The translations under genes and the position numbers were made by a program. From NCBI GenBank assembly GCA_964445525.1, contig CAYULA010000039.1, forward strand, positions 1 to 34,385: 34,385 bases of DNA, in the 5' to 3' direction. How positions within the stretch are numbered: the stretch's first letter is position 1; each line of letters starts with the position of its first letter. The notes below the pieces were generated by a model, which saw only the letters and a program-made list of their open reading frames with translations, did not search any database and was not told where the DNA came from. This DNA is from Penumbrarchaeum sp964445525. GTDB taxonomy: Archaea > Thermoplasmatota > Penumbrarchaeia > Penumbrarchaeales > Penumbrarchaeaceae. Shown here piece by piece: positions 34,341-34,385 of the stretch.

Positions 34341-34385
34341 CGAAGGTAATTTGAACCCCGGATCAGTTTGAGATGACATTCGATC

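Noticed and set aside
34373..34385. ATG ACA TTC at the right edge as the start of a next gene
   Set aside because: Only four codons are in the window and no ribosome site is present.
1..34385. CRISPR arrays, tRNA or rRNA genes, insertion sequences
   Set aside because: No regularly spaced repeats, cloverleaf-like sequences, transposase motifs or terminal inverted repeats were found on reading the gaps; the remaining sequence is coding.

Overview
The window looks archaeal, most likely a member of the Thermoplasmatota, perhaps a sediment lineage of the MBG-D/Thermoprofundales type. Archaeal markers are the oapA-oapB-oapC set (Era-like GTPase, DUF2073, Zn-ribbon), archaeal-type dihydroneopterin aldolase (mptD), a short archaetidylserine decarboxylase with a CDP-alcohol phosphotransferase, the wyosine enzyme Taw2, a bacterioopsin-activator-type HTH regulator and TATA-box promoters, several of which fit leaderless transcripts. 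The lineage is inferred from gene content only; no rRNA is present. A secreted clostripain-like protease fits MBG-D-type detrital protein degraders but is not proof.

Layout. 2-640 (+): C-terminal end of a membrane-anchored protein. 630-1289 (-): HTH regulator with a paired palindromic operator candidate. 1358-5572 (-): 1404-aa surface protein (beta-propeller head, CARDB-type stalk). 5768-6496 (+): coiled-coil plus helix-hairpin-helix protein. 6498-8344 (-): oapA-oapB-oapC. 8515-16492 (-): two-gene operon of giant paralogous surface proteins, one with an integrin-alpha-like seven-repeat propeller. 16669-18617 (-): asd-pssA-mptD (ether-lipid head groups and pterin). 18702-21695 and 21750-25283 (-): VCBS/ASPIC surface protein and clostripain-like protease with six PKD-like domains. 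25350-26779 (-): FAH-family hydrolase coupled to a degenerate histidine kinase. 26877-27800 (+): RNase Z. 27790-30619 (-): TrkH/TrkA potassium uptake. 30692-31879 (-): Taw2. 31933-34290 (+): orphan membrane-anchored protein with three internal repeats.

The dominant theme is the cell surface. Seven type-I membrane proteins (N-terminal signal, long extracellular beta-rich ectodomain, one C-terminal transmembrane helix, mostly charged or Pro/Gln-rich cytoplasmic tail) cover about 21.7 kb, 63% of the window. The most unusual part is the 8515-16492 operon. Its two proteins share some 830-930 residues of stalk, transmembrane helix and a PM[E/D]AQ-repeat tail but carry unrelated heads: an integrin-alpha-like propeller and a nidogen-like beta-sandwich. 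The tail of the second ends in two NPxY motifs 12 residues apart.

Genes are tightly packed: there is no gap over 200 bp, convergent pairs overlap or abut, and several starts are GTG/TTG or are decided by a Shine-Dalgarno match. No tRNA, rRNA, CRISPR array, insertion sequence or integrase was seen.
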